DNA of 64,000 nucleotides, taken from NCBI GenBank assembly GCA_003460745.1, contig QTVU01000012.1:6778-70777 (forward strand), written 5' to 3'. Of this stretch, positions 31,030 to 41,487 are shown piece after piece (positions within the stretch are counted from its first letter, which is position 1; the number at the start of each line of letters is the position of its first letter). The notes beneath the pieces were generated by a model, which saw only the letters and a list, made by a program, of their open reading frames with translations, made no database searches and had not been told where the DNA came from. A program made the translations under genes and the position numbers. This DNA comes from Firmicutes bacterium AM55-24TS (lineage in GTDB: Bacteria > Bacillota > Clostridia > UBA1381).

Positions 31030-31974
31030 ATGAAGTATTATATAGGAATAGATTTAGGTGGAACTAACATCGCTGCAGGAATTGTTGATAAAACAGGAAA
31101 AATTATTGCAAAGGATAGTGTTCCTACTTTGAATACACGTCCGATAGAAGCGATAATGCTTGATATGACTAAATTGTGTAAAACACTTTTAGATAAGTCG
31201 CAGATGGACATTAATAAGATTGAAGCAGTTGGCATTGGGTGTCCGGGAACGGTGGACAATAAAAATGGTATAATATCGTATTCAAATAATATCCCGATGA
31301 AGAATGTGCCAATGCGTAAATTTATGGAGAAACAACTTAATATTTCAGTGAATCTTGAAAATGACGCAAATGCAGCTGCCTTGGGCGAATATACGGCAAA
31401 TGGACATAATGCTTCAAGCTATATTCTAATAACACTTGGTACAGGTATAGGCGGTGGTGCAGTTATTAACAGTAAAATTTATAGAGGATTTAACGGTGTA
31501 GGAATAGAACCGGGACATATGACACTTATAAACGGTGGTGAAAGGTGTACTTGTGGGAAACACGGCTGCTGGGAAACATATGGTTCTGTAACTGCTCTCA
31601 TAAATCAGACTAAATTAAAAATGACTGACAATCCGGACAGCTTAATGCATAAAATTTCGGGGAAATTCGGTGAAGTAAATGGCAGAGTGGCTTTTGAGGC
31701 GGCAAAAGCAGGTGATAAGGCAGGGTTGGAAGTGGTTGAGAAATATACAGAATATGTTGCTGACGGTATAACAAGTGTCATAAATATTTTTGAACCTGAG
31801 ATTTTGGTTATTGGTGGCGGAATAAGCAAAGAAGGGGAATATCTTTTGAATCCAATCAGAAAATTTGTTGAAATAAATGAATTCAATAAATATAGACCAA
31901 AGACAAAAATTGAAATTGCATCTTTGAATAATGATGCAGGAATTATAGGTGCTGCCTTAAGTGCGAATAGATAA
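31030..31974 (+). CDS. ROK-family sugar kinase (glucokinase/mannokinase type)
   Basis: ATP-dependent hexose kinase of 314 residues. Visible are the phosphate-binding DLGGTN, the catalytic ENDANAAALGE (Asp), the GTGIGGGAV loop, the EPGHM His and the ROK zinc site CTCGKHGCWE. The starting ATG follows GGAATGGAGTG. Being next to manA suggests it phosphorylates hexoses from the polysaccharide pathway. Glucokinase is the default call for this group, but mannose or fructose cannot be excluded. A bidirectional terminator follows. Confidence 0.9.
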   Translation: MKYYIGIDLGGTNIAAGIVDKTGKIIAKDSVPTLNTRPIEAIMLDMTKLCKTLLDKSQMDINKIEAVGIGCPGTVDNKNGIISYSNNIPMKNVPMRKFMEKQLNISVNLENDANAAALGEYTANGHNASSYILITLGTGIGGGAVINSKIYRGFNGVGIEPGHMTLINGGERCTCGKHGCWETYGSVTALINQTKLKMTDNPDSLMHKISGKFGEVNGRVAFEAAKAGDKAGLEVVEKYTEYVADGITSVINIFEPEILVIGGGISKEGEYLLNPIRKFVEINEFNKYRPKTKIEIASLNNDAGIIGAALSANR

Positions 31975-32085
31975 ATAATATATAGTATAGAAGCAAATAT
32001 TAATATTTGTACATAAAATATAGATAAATGTAGATAAATGTAGTGTATTTTGTATTAAAGAAAGTGCAGATAGACAGTTAAATAC

Positions 32086-32124
32086 AAAAGAACCGACCTT
32101 TCAACTATGAAGGTCGGTTCTTTT
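32086..32124. terminator. Bidirectional terminator between the ROK kinase and PL11 genes
   Basis: AAAAGAACCGACCTT (32086-32100) pairs perfectly with AAGGTCGGTTCTTTT (32110-32124). A and T tracts lie on the two sides, so it serves both converging genes. Confidence 0.88.
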
Positions 32125-32146
32125 ATATTGCAATAATGCTATTGTA

Positions 32147-35100
32147 TTAATTTGTTATTTCAACCGGTGTTAGGTTGTTATCCCAAAGGAATATTTTTAT
32201 ACTATCGTTTTCTGCTATGTTTAATGATGAAATATCAATGGTTGAAATTTCGTCAGCTTTAAGAGAACAATGCTCTTTTTTGATACCGTCAAGAGTTCCG
32301 TTTTCTGCGTATGATACTACATAACAGTCTACATCTGTATCATGGTTAGAATATATTTTTACCGTTTTTGATGCTTTGTTATAACTTGAACCGTATACCG
32401 AAAGAGTACCGTTTACATATTCAATGTTATAATTATTTTTAACATCCGATGTAAATGTACAATCTGTCGGGGTGATAACATATGTACCGACGTCACTGTC
32501 TTTTGTGTACTCACATGAGAATATTGTATCAAGTTCGTCATCACCGATAAGACCTGATGAAGTAAATTTGTATGCAGGCACGACTGAATTTACGTTTGTA
32601 CTCATATTTTCAGCAGTAATCGTAAGGTCTGCTTTATCTATTGTAAAAGGAACTTCTGTCGAACCAACATATTCTAAGTTGTCGCTCGGTACTTTTACAA
32701 CAAGTTTGTAGTCACCTGCGTTTATCGGAGCAGAGTCAAGTGTTATGCCGTCAGCAGTCTGCCAGATGTAATCAAATTCACCGTCATAATCTGCACTTTC
32801 TGCTGTGCCGCTATACTGAACGGCAATACCGTCATATGTCTTGTTTTCAACTGTTACACCGTTTATTTCAACCTTTTGCGCTTCTTTTACTGTAAGAGTG
32901 CCGTTTACATATGTGATGTCATAGTTATCCTTGCTGCCCGATGTAAATGTACAATCGGTCGGAATAATAGCATAATCGCCAATCGGACTTTCAACAGTGT
33001 AGTCGCATGAGTATGTAGCTGAAATTGTATCTCCGTCAACAAGTCCGTCAGCCTTGCATGTAAATTCCGGAGCATTCATGCCGAAAGCAATAGATTTATT
33101 TTCAGCCGTAATTGTAAGAGCCGCTTTGTTTATATTGAACGGAATTTCCTTTGAGCCTGTGTGTGCGAAAGTTTCATCCGATACCTTTACGACAAGCTTG
33201 TAGCTGCCTGCGTTTATCGGCGCACTGTCAAGCACAGTTCCGTCTGCCTTTTCCCAAATATATTCATAGTCACCGTTGTAGTTGTCGCTTGTCGCTGTGC
33301 CGCTGTATTCAATCGGTTTGCCGTCATACGTCTTATCTTCAACTGTTACGTCGCTTATTTCAACCTTTTCCGCTTCCTTGACTGTTACGTCAAATGTAGC
33401 TGAAAAACCTTTGTAGCTAACCGTTACAGTTTGTGCGCCGACCGTGTTTTTGTCGTAGCCGCTAAGCGTATAAGCCGTAGTGGTTTTTGTTGATTCGTCC
33501 TCAAATGTCACGGTAACAACCATGCCGTCTGTTTTCAAATCTTGTCCTACATAATATTCCGTAGTTGTCGGTGGGGTAGTGATTTCGAATTTCGTAATTA
33601 CAGGCTCGGCGACTGTTACGTCAAATGTAGCCGTTTGATTTCTGTATGTAACGGTTATTGTCTGCGTGCCCGATTTTGTTTTGTCGTAGCCTGTTACGGA
33701 ATAATCCGATTTTATTACTTCACTTTGATTATCGTCATATATAGCTTTTACGCTCATGCCCGATGTATCAAGGCTTTCGCCGTATTTGTATTCAAGTTTT
33801 GTCGGCTTTGTAAGTTCAATGCTCTTTACGGAATTTACATTGACTTCAAATTCTGTCGACAGACCTTGATATGTAACCGTGATTGTCTGTTTTCCTAATT
33901 TTGTTTTGTTAAAACCTCTTACCGAGTAACCGGCGGGAACGGTAATTCTTTGATTATCGGAGGTTACGGCAGTAACGACCATGCCGTCAGTGTTAAGGTC
34001 TTGACCTTCAAGGTATGTTGTCTTTGTAGGAGGTGTTACCTCGATAGACGATATACCGTTTACGGTAACGTCAAAGTTCGCCGAATAATCACCGTATGAA
34101 ACGGTTACAGTCTGCTTACCGACTTTTGTTTTATCATAACCGCTTACCGTATAAGCTGTTGTTCCGACAGACTTGTCGGAATAATTCAATTTTGCAACCA
34201 TTCCGTCAAGGTTAAGTTCTTCGCCGAGTGCGTATGATGTTTTTGTCGGAGGAGTAAGAGTCAGTGATGAGATTTTATCTTCATATATTTTCAAATTGTC
34301 AAGCTGTATTTTACCTACACCGCCGTAGAATACGAATTTTTCAAATTTATCGCCTGATGTTGTGACTTTTCTTGAGTCAAGAACATTTCCCGACTTGTCG
34401 CTTATAGTCAGGAACAAATCCTTTTTGCTGTTCACGACAAGATGAATGTTCACCCATTTGCCTATCGGGATATTTGCGTTTTTGTTTACGGATAAATATT
34501 GGTCGTATGTAAGCTTATCAGATGAGGTTGATAAATATGAATCGGTCACTCCGTAAAGTTGTACATTTGACGTATCGCCTTGATACAAGGCGTCAAAGTC
34601 AAATACGAGGTATTTGTTTGCGGGAATATCGGCAAAGTCCGGTAAGGCTATACTGTCGCCAAACTCTATAATCGGACCTCTGCTTGGATTTGACATTCCG
34701 CCTGTTGCTATTTCAAGAGATTTATTGCCGTTATCCGTAAGTATTGCAAAGTGAGGGTATGAGTCTGTTTTTTTACCGCTTGTACCCAATGTTAATTTAA
34801 ACGGTCCTAAGTCTTGAGTTTGTTTAGTTAATGTTTGACTTTTTAGTGTTATTTGAGAGTCGTCATAGCTTTCAAAGTCGTCATTTACATAGCTTGTAAG
34901 TTCACTGTTTACTATTGTAACGGTGAATGTTGTCGTTTTTCCTCCGTATGAAACGGTTAAGGTGTTTGTACCGACTGTCTGATTATCAAAACCGCTTACG
35001 TCAAAGCCGTCCGTTATTGTTTTTGATGAGTTGTTCGCATAGTTTAGTTTTACAGATAAACCGCTTGTATCAAGTTGTTCGCCTGTAAAGTACGTTGTTT

Positions 35101-37004
35101 TGCTCGGATTTGAAGCTATTTCAATTGAGGAAAGTTCGCCCTCTGCTACTGTAACGTCAAATGTATCCGTCATATCAAGGTAATGAACGGTTACGGTCTG
35201 CTTACCGACTTTTGTCGAGTCATAACCGCTTACAGTGTAATCTGTAATAGTTTTTGAGGTTTTATCCGAGTAGTATGCTTTTACAACCATACTGCTTAGG
35301 TCAAGTTCTTCATCGTAAAGGTCGCCGTCCCAAAAAATTCTGAAATTCTGCCCCATGCTTGCATTTACTTTTTTAAATACGTTGTTGCCGTATGCAACAT
35401 ATGTACCTGCATTAGAGGACATCTGATAATATCCGCCCATGCCTGTGTTTGCAATAAGACCGCGTCCCGTATCATTGCTGTCGGAAACGTGGAAGGCTTC
35501 TTCACCTGTTTTTGCATCTATAAGCGTCATACCGAAGTCGCCGTGCTCATGAACGGAAAAGTATTCAAAATTGTTGTTTGTAGGATCGTAGTTGCCGATA
35601 TGAAGTGCGTCACCATGCTGTCTGCCGCCGTACCACTTCGGCATAAGCTTGTCCTCGTCGTTTACCTCATAGCAAAGCGTTGCACTTATAAATTCATCAT
35701 TACCGTCGTCGTCAACGTCCGCAACCGTCATATTGTGGTTACCCTCGCCGACATATTTTTCATTACCAGGAGTGTATGCGTCGGTATCCTCGCTGTATGT
35801 ATCGAATTTGTATTTAGGGTTTAGGACACCGTTTTCAAGACTGATACCGCATGCACCGTGACGTTGTCTGCCGTTTCTGCCCATGTAGTAACCTCTCCAG
35901 TAAACCGCATAAGGACGCTGACCGTCAAGCCATGCGACGCTTGCCACGTATCTGTCACAGCGGTTTCCGTTTGTATCGCCCCAACTTTCGTAGTCAAGAC
36001 GTGGGATAGGGTAGTATATTGTATCGATTGTTTTACCTGTTTCGCCGTCAAATGCGGTAAAATATTCGTTACCGTCCAATATGTAGCCGTTTTGATTTAC
36101 GTAGCTGACGGTATTGTCGTTGGCATTTCTGATTTCTTCAACGCTGCTTGTTTCGGAAACGTATTTTCCCGCACCGTCAATTGAACCTGGAGCCGTTTTG
36201 CAGGCAACTTCCGCTTTACCGTCCATGTCGAAATCGTAAACAAGGAATTGGGTATAGTGCGCACCTGCACGGATATTTTTACCTAAATCAATACGCCATA
36301 ATTTTTTGCCGTTAAGCTTGTATGCGTCAAGATAAACATTTCCTGTAAGACTTGCTTGTGAATTATCACGCGAAGCGCAGTCCCATTTTACTATAAGTTC
36401 ATATTCTCCGTCACCGTCAAGGTCACCGCATGAGGTATCACCGATAGTGTATTCATTTACTTTGGTTTCCGTGTGCCACTGATTTTCAGGTAATTCGTTT
36501 CCGTTCTCATCGGTGGTTATTGTGGTTGTTGTGGTAAGCGTTGACTTCGGTCTGTCAACGGGAATATCAAAGTAATTCGAGCCGCTTGCAAACGGAGCGA
36601 CAGAATCACATTTCTCTCCCTCAACACCGTTTACAATCGGCGCTACCTGATATGTGTCGCTACTTGTACCGTTAGGATCGATATAGTTTGTCGAATATGT
36701 TTCGGTTGCAAGAAATTGACCGTTTTTATATATTGAATGGTACATTGCTTTCTGAAGTTCCGTACACTTCGTCCTCGTCAACCATAAGTCGCCAAGATAA
36801 GTAGTTATCGCCATTCAATGCTTGAACGACAAGACCTCTGTTTAATGATTCCATAGGTCTGTCAGAAGCATCGTGGCTGTATAGTACAGCACTTGTACCG
36901 TCTATGACATCGTTGACTTCGGCATTTGAAACAATCGGTAATGTCGCCGGAATCATTGTACACGCCATTAGAGCGGCTAATGCTTTTGCAGTAAGTTTTT
37001 TCAT
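32147..37004 (-). CDS. Secreted PL11 rhamnogalacturonan lyase with Ig-like and MBG modules (frameshifted)
   Basis: Cleaves the rhamnogalacturonan I backbone by beta-elimination outside the cell. The N-terminal frame (signal peptide, then NRGLVVQALNGDNYLSWRL) stops at 36726. The rest continues in another frame from YKNGQFLATETY, so a frameshift lies at about 36726-36737; this one needs a one-base removal or two-base addition. The eight-bladed propeller of family 11 follows (CGDLDGDGEYELIVKWD, NIRAGAHYTQFLVYDFDMDGKAEVACKT), to about 35290. Then come two Ig-like (Big_3) modules, a lectin-like sandwich (about 34900-34280), four more Big_3 modules, two MBG modules and the shared C-terminal module ending KIFLWDNNLTPVEITN. 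Total is about 1620 residues. It works with the GH88 hydrolase on pectic material. Confidence 0.88.
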
Positions 37005-37139
37005 TAGTTTACCTCCGTATCTGAAAAAAATTCATTCTCTGCATAATTATAAATCTGATTTATGTTAAAGTTAAGATAAATATTGGTAATATCAATATAT
37101 TAAGAGTAATATATCAAAAGTATAAAATATCTTTTATTC

Positions 37140-37168
37140 GTGACTTTAACTCCTAATTATGATATAAT
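37140..37168 (+). promoter_or_regulatory. Promoter of the LysR gene
   Basis: GTGACT (37140-37145), a 17-base spacer and TATAAT (37163-37168), 31 bp before the start. It lies in the divergent space between the PL11 and LysR genes. Confidence 0.5.
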
Positions 37169-37199
37169 TATAGAAGAAACTAAAACAACAGAGCGGTAG

Positions 37200-38098
37200 A
37201 TGGGAAATATGTTATTGCAGCAAATAAAATATTTTTGCACGATTGTCGAGGAGGGCAGTTTTACGGAAGCGGCGGAGAAGTGTTTTATATCGCAATCGGC
37301 AATTTCACAGCAGATACAATCTCTTGAAAAAGAGTTAGGTGTTAAACTTATAAAAAGAGAAAATCGTCGATTTCTCTTACGCATGCCGGTGAATATATGT
37401 ATAGGCACGGAACAGCACTTCTTTTAGAAGCTGAACGTATATGCAAAGAAGTACAGCGTATAGGTCGTGATGATGAACTGATATTAAAAATTGCTTATCC
37501 TAAACATTACAGCAGTATAGAATTGAATAATGCAATCGCATTATTTTCGGAAAAATATCCCGAAGTGTCTATAAGTGTTATTACGGGAACGCATGAGGAA
37601 ATATACGACTTGCTACGTTCCGATGATATAGACATTGCCATAAATGACCAAAGACGTGCGTTTTCGGACGAATTTGTGAATTTTGAACTTGGAAAAGCAC
37701 GTTGTTATGCAGAGGTTTGTTTAAGAAACGATTTAAGTCAAAAAGAAAGTGTAACCGTTGATGATTTGAAAAATATGCCGTGTATTTTGATAACGTCAAA
37801 GGAACAACAAAAATCAGAACGTGAATTTTATCAGCAGGTACTTGGCTTTGGCGGTAATTTTATTTATGCTCAAACTCTTGACGAAGGACAACTTATGGTT
37901 GCAGGTAATCGAGGATTTATGCCTGTTGAACGTATCGGCACATTTTGGAATATAAATCCTGCCGCAAAACGTTTACCATTGTTATGAGCCGGAAAACAGA
38001 TACAACGTAATTACTGCGCTTTTTGGAAAGTTAAAAATTCAAATTATTACATAGAGGAATTTGCAAACGAATTAAAAGTACAACTCAATAAAAATTAA
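37200..38098 (+). pseudogene. LysR-family regulator, disrupted by a frameshift and an in-frame stop
   Basis: The N-terminal winged helix is intact (LLQQIKYFCTIVEEGSFTEAAEKCFISQSAISQQI). Near 37370-37376 one T is missing from a T tract. The restored frame gives RRFSLTHAGEYMYRHG and the effector-binding domain to residue ~260. There a TGA (37985-37987) replaces a sense codon before AGKQIQRNYCAFW, and the frame then runs to 38098. With both lesions repaired it would be about 300 residues, the normal size. The family normally activates an adjacent operon, here the flavodoxin/CMD/SDR genes. Two independent lesions make real decay more likely than in the other broken genes of the window. Confidence 0.75.
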
Positions 38099-38118
38099 AA
38101 TACGCACGTATTTTAAAT

Positions 38119-38149
38119 AGTAGACAAAACCGTTACGGTTTTGTCTACT
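38119..38149 (+). terminator. Terminator after the LysR pseudogene
   Basis: AGTAGACAAAACCG (38119-38132) pairs with CGGTTTTGTCTACT (38136-38149), followed by TTGTTTT. Confidence 0.75.
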
Positions 38150-38168
38150 TTGTTTTGGGGAGTTTGAG

Positions 38169-38300
38169 GTGCAACCTCAAGTAGTAATCATTTCTGACGA
38201 CATGTGCGGCAGAAATGGCTTAAAATCTAAAGTTTCGACTTTGGAGGAACTTTATGATTTTTTCTCTGAAAATACTCAAAAATTACATCGTAAGATGTGA
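38169..38300 (+). CDS. Possible small ORF (43 aa) of unknown function
   Basis: GTG at 38169 follows GGGGAG by six bases and opens a 43-codon frame (IISDDMCGRNGLKSKVS, then TLEELYDFFSENTQK) that ends at 38300. I do not recognise it. The codon composition is protein-like, so it could be a small protein or the tail of a lost gene. It lies among hairpins (38119-38149, and 38307-38334 with arms GAGCTGTCGACA and TGTCGACAGGCTC), and nothing else was seen in this 358-bp gap. Confidence 0.25.
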   Translation: MQPQVVIISDDMCGRNGLKSKVSTLEELYDFFSENTQKLHRKM

Positions 38301-38456
38301 TTTTTGGAGCTGTCGACATTTTGTCGACAGGCTCATGTTTGTGTGTGCTTTTTTCACATAAGTTTAACTTATGGAAATGATTAAAATATTGATTTGATAA
38401 TAATTGTTTGTTGTATTAAAATTAAATCATAAATTGAAAGTAAATGAGGTGTACGA

Positions 38457-38975
38457 ATGTCAAAGAATTTAATTATTTATTATTCAAGAAAAGGTCAGAA
38501 TTATTGGAACGGAAGCATTAAAAATTTGGATAAAGGTAACACAGAGATTGTAGCAGAGTTTATTCAAAAAGCCGTCGGCGGAGATTTATTTGAAATTGAA
38601 ACGGTAAAGGAATATTCAGCCGATTATTATGAATGTATCGATGACGCAAAGCAAGAACTTAACAGCGGTGCAAGACCTGAACTAAAAAAATATCTTGACA
38701 GTATTGATGAATATGACAATATATTTATATGCGGGCCTTGTTGGTGGGGTACTTATCCTATGGCGATGTTTACCCAACTTGAAAGACTTGATTGGAACGG
38801 TAAAAAGGTAATTGCCGTAATGACGCATGAGGGCAGCGGTCTTGGCAGTTGTGAGCGAGATTTAAAGAAAATATGCACAGGAGCGATTTTTGAAAAAGGT
38901 TTTGCCGTTCACGGTGCAGACGCTTCAAAATCAGAAAAGCTTGTTGCGGACTATGCAAAACAAATAGTGAAATAA
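38457..38975 (+). CDS. Flavodoxin-family protein
   Basis: Predicted FMN-binding protein of 172 residues. The phosphate-binding loop region starts IIYYSRKGQNY after the first strand, and the aromatic FMN-contact loop is ICGPCWWGTYPMAMFTQLERLDW. An insert around residues 20-30 is typical of the NAD(P)H-dependent flavodoxin-like oxidoreductases. The start ATG 38457 follows GAGGTG. It lies 17 bp before the CMD gene, so it is likely the first gene of a three-gene operon (flavodoxin, CMD, SDR) next to the LysR relic. Substrate unknown; quinone or other small-molecule reduction is a guess. Confidence 0.82.
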   Translation: MSKNLIIYYSRKGQNYWNGSIKNLDKGNTEIVAEFIQKAVGGDLFEIETVKEYSADYYECIDDAKQELNSGARPELKKYLDSIDEYDNIFICGPCWWGTYPMAMFTQLERLDWNGKKVIAVMTHEGSGLGSCERDLKKICTGAIFEKGFAVHGADASKSEKLVADYAKQIVK

Positions 38976-38992
38976 TAAAAGGAGTAAGAAAA

Positions 38993-39754
38993 ATGGCAAT
39001 AACGGAATTTTCAAAAAATTATCATGAAAAAATGTTTCCGAAATACCATTCTGCTTTTTTGGAAACAGATCCAGAATTTATTGAGCGATTTGACAACTTT
39101 GCGTTTGACGAAGTTGTAAACAGTGATGACCTTGACGATAAAACAAGATTTATCGCAATTTTAGCCGCACTTTTGGGTTGTCAGGGTGTAGATGAATTTG
39201 CGGTAATGCTCGGTGCGGCAATGAATTTCGGAGTTACACCTATTGAGATACGCGAGGTTGTATATCAGGCAACGGCATATTTGGGAATAGGCAGAGTTTT
39301 TCCGTTTTTAAAGGTGATGAACAAAGTCTTTACCGAAAAAGGAATAGAACTTCCGCTTGAAAATCAAGCCACAACCACAACTGAAAATAGACGTGAAGAA
39401 GGAACAAAGGCACAGGTTGAAATTTTCGGTGAGGGCATGCGTGACTTTTGGAAGTCAGGACCGGAAGAAAGCCGACATATAAATTTATGGCTTGCCGATA
39501 ATTGTTTTGGCGATTATTACACCCGAAACGGTCTTGACTACAAACAGCGTGAAATGATTACATTTTGTTTCCTTGCGGCACAAGGCGGTTGTGAACCACA
39601 GCTTACAAGTCATGCGGCGGCAAATATGCGTATAGGAAATGACAAAATATTTTTAATAAAAATTATATCGCAGTGTCTGCCTTACATTGGCTATCCGCGT
39701 TCGTTAAACGTGCTTAGATGTGTAAACAGTGCAGCGGAAAAGGAGGATTTTTAA
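38993..39754 (+). CDS. Carboxymuconolactone decarboxylase (CMD)-family protein, two-domain
   Basis: A protein of 253 residues with two CMD-like helical domains. The first (about 40-115) contains TRFIAILAALLGCQGVDEFAVMLGAAMNFGVTPIEIREVVYQ. The second (about 160-245) contains KQREMITFCFLAAQGGCEPQLTSHAAANMRIG. The C-x2-C thiol pair of the AhpD branch is absent, so it is not a typical peroxidase-type member. The start is ATG 38993 after AAAGGAG. It sits between a flavodoxin and an SDR, an arrangement suggesting a small redox pathway; exact reaction unknown. Confidence 0.82.
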   Translation: MAITEFSKNYHEKMFPKYHSAFLETDPEFIERFDNFAFDEVVNSDDLDDKTRFIAILAALLGCQGVDEFAVMLGAAMNFGVTPIEIREVVYQATAYLGIGRVFPFLKVMNKVFTEKGIELPLENQATTTTENRREEGTKAQVEIFGEGMRDFWKSGPEESRHINLWLADNCFGDYYTRNGLDYKQREMITFCFLAAQGGCEPQLTSHAAANMRIGNDKIFLIKIISQCLPYIGYPRSLNVLRCVNSAAEKEDF

Positions 39755-39755
39755 A

Positions 39756-40586
39756 ATGAGCAGAACATGGTTAATTACAGGAGTGTCAAGCGGTTTCGGA
39801 TATGAAATGACAAAACAGTTGCTTGAAAAAGGTGATGTCGTAATCGGAACAGTTAGGAATACTACAAAGGTTGAGGATTTAATACAAAAATATCCTGTAA
39901 ATTTTGATTGCCGTATTCTTGACGTGACAGATGTAGCGGCAGTGCAACAGACGGTAAAAGAATCATTTGAAAAGCACGGTAAAATTGATGTTGTTGTAAG
40001 TAATGCAGGCTACGGCTTGTTTGGATGTGCAGAGGAATTGTCGGATGATGAAATCAATCACATCATTGCAACTAATTTGACAGGCTCAATTCAGCTTATA
40101 AAAACTTCACTTCCTTATTTAAGAAAACAAGGCGGCGGAAGAATTATTCAATTGTCATCATACGGCGGTCAGGTTGCATATCCAGCAAATTCAATGTACC
40201 ATGCCACAAAATTCGGCATTGAGGGATTCTGTGAAGCTGTTGCACAGGAAGTGGCACAGTTTAATATTGGTGTAACCATTGTAGAGCCGGGAGGTGCGAG
40301 AACAGAATTCCGTTACGGCAGTGCAAAGGTTGCAAATCTTATGGACGAGTATGAAAGCTGTCATGGCTTTTTGAATATGCTTGACGCGTCAAAGGGACTT
40401 GCACCCGGAGATCCGGCAAAAATGGCACAACGCATAATTGAAAGCGTTGATATGGAAAAAGCACCGCTTAGAATGGTGCTCGGCTCACAAGCACTGTCGG
40501 CAACGATTGAAAGATTAAAAGAAAGAATTGCGGATTACGAAACACAAACAGAACTTGCCACTTCGACAGATATAAAAGGAGAGTAG
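39756..40586 (+). CDS. Short-chain dehydrogenase/reductase
   Basis: Classical NAD(P)-dependent SDR of 276 residues. The cofactor motif TGVSSGFG lies at about 8-15, followed by VSNAGYG, the catalytic serine in QLSSYGG, and YHATK (Tyr and Lys). VEPGGARTEF follows the active site. The start is ATG 39756 with AAAGGAGG eight bases upstream, immediately after the CMD stop. Substrate is unknown. Last gene of the operon. Confidence 0.9.
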   Translation: MSRTWLITGVSSGFGYEMTKQLLEKGDVVIGTVRNTTKVEDLIQKYPVNFDCRILDVTDVAAVQQTVKESFEKHGKIDVVVSNAGYGLFGCAEELSDDEINHIIATNLTGSIQLIKTSLPYLRKQGGGRIIQLSSYGGQVAYPANSMYHATKFGIEGFCEAVAQEVAQFNIGVTIVEPGGARTEFRYGSAKVANLMDEYESCHGFLNMLDASKGLAPGDPAKMAQRIIESVDMEKAPLRMVLGSQALSATIERLKERIADYETQTELATSTDIKGE

Positions 40587-40684
40587 TTAAACATTAGTCG
40601 ATTTGAGGTTAATTCTTGGGTTGATGAATTAAATAAATAATGATATAATAAAAGTGAATAATCAGCAAAATTAAGCGACTTCGC

Positions 40685-40712
40685 CGCAAAATGCGGCAAG
40701 CCGCATTTTGTG
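40685..40712 (+). promoter_or_regulatory. Hairpin immediately upstream of larB
   Basis: CAAAATGCGG (40687-40696), loop CAAG, CCGCATTTTG (40701-40710), extended by weaker pairs. No U-tract follows; the ribosome binding site (GAAGGTG) begins about 7 bp later. It may control translation or mRNA stability of the lar operon. Confidence 0.4.
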
Positions 40713-40728
40713 CGTTGAAGGTGAATTT

Positions 40729-41487
40729 ATGGAACAGAACGAAATCAGAAAATTATTGCAAAATGTTGCAAACGGAGATATTTCGGTTGACGACGCATTG
40801 CTTCATATAAAAAATGAGCCGTTTGAGGATTTGGGATATGCAAAACCTGATTTTCACAGAAAAATGCGTCAGGGTGTATCGGAAGTGATTTACGGCGCAG
40901 GAAAAACCGCCGAACAAATAATAGGAATTTCAAAATCATTTGCCAAGCATGGACAAAAAGATATTTTAATTACAAGACTTGACAAAACAAAGGCAGAGAA
41001 AATCAACAAAGAAATTCCGCTTGATTATCACGATACGGCAAATATCGGTATTATCGGCTCTATGCCGAAAGAACGTGTCGGGAAAATTGTTATAGCAACG
41101 GGCGGAACAAGTGATATACCTGTTGCGGAGGAAGCGGCAATTACAGCTGAAATGCTTGGCAACAATACTGTACGTCTGTATGATGTCGGCGTTGCCGGTA
41201 TCCACAGATTGCTTACGCATACGGAAGAAATAATGACCGCTCGTGTTGTTATTGCAATCGCAGGAATGGAGGGCGCACTTGCAAGCGTTATCGGCGGACT
41301 TGCGGATTGTCCTGTTATAGCTGTTCCGACAAGCGTGGGTTACGGTGCGTCTTTCGGAGGTATAGCGGCACTTTTGTCAATGCTTAATTCATGTGCAAGC
41401 GGCGTAAGCGTTGTAAATATCGATAATGGTTTCGGAGCGGCATTTCAAGCAAGTATGATAAATCATATGGGAGGACTTAATGAATGA
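40729..41487 (+). CDS. larB: LarB, pyridinium-3,5-biscarboxylic acid mononucleotide synthase
   Basis: First enzyme of nickel-pincer nucleotide synthesis: carboxylates and hydrolyses nicotinic acid adenine dinucleotide to the biscarboxylic mononucleotide. The C-terminal half resembles PurE, with IATGGTSDIPVAEEA, AIAGMEGALASVIGGLADCPVIAVPTSVGYGAS, and MLNSCASGVSVVNIDNGFGAA. The conserved N-terminal GYAKPDFHRKMRQGVSEVIYG is present. The start is ATG 40729 with GAAGGTGA upstream; 252 residues is normal. The stop overlaps the larC start (ATGA). LarA, the racemase that uses the cofactor, is not in this window. Confidence 0.93.
   Translation: MEQNEIRKLLQNVANGDISVDDALLHIKNEPFEDLGYAKPDFHRKMRQGVSEVIYGAGKTAEQIIGISKSFAKHGQKDILITRLDKTKAEKINKEIPLDYHDTANIGIIGSMPKERVGKIVIATGGTSDIPVAEEAAITAEMLGNNTVRLYDVGVAGIHRLLTHTEEIMTARVVIAIAGMEGALASVIGGLADCPVIAVPTSVGYGASFGGIAALLSMLNSCASGVSVVNIDNGFGAAFQASMINHMGGLNE

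Noticed and set aside
38993..39754. AhpD-type peroxidase function for the CMD protein
   Set aside because: The CxxC thiol pair required for that activity is absent in both domains.
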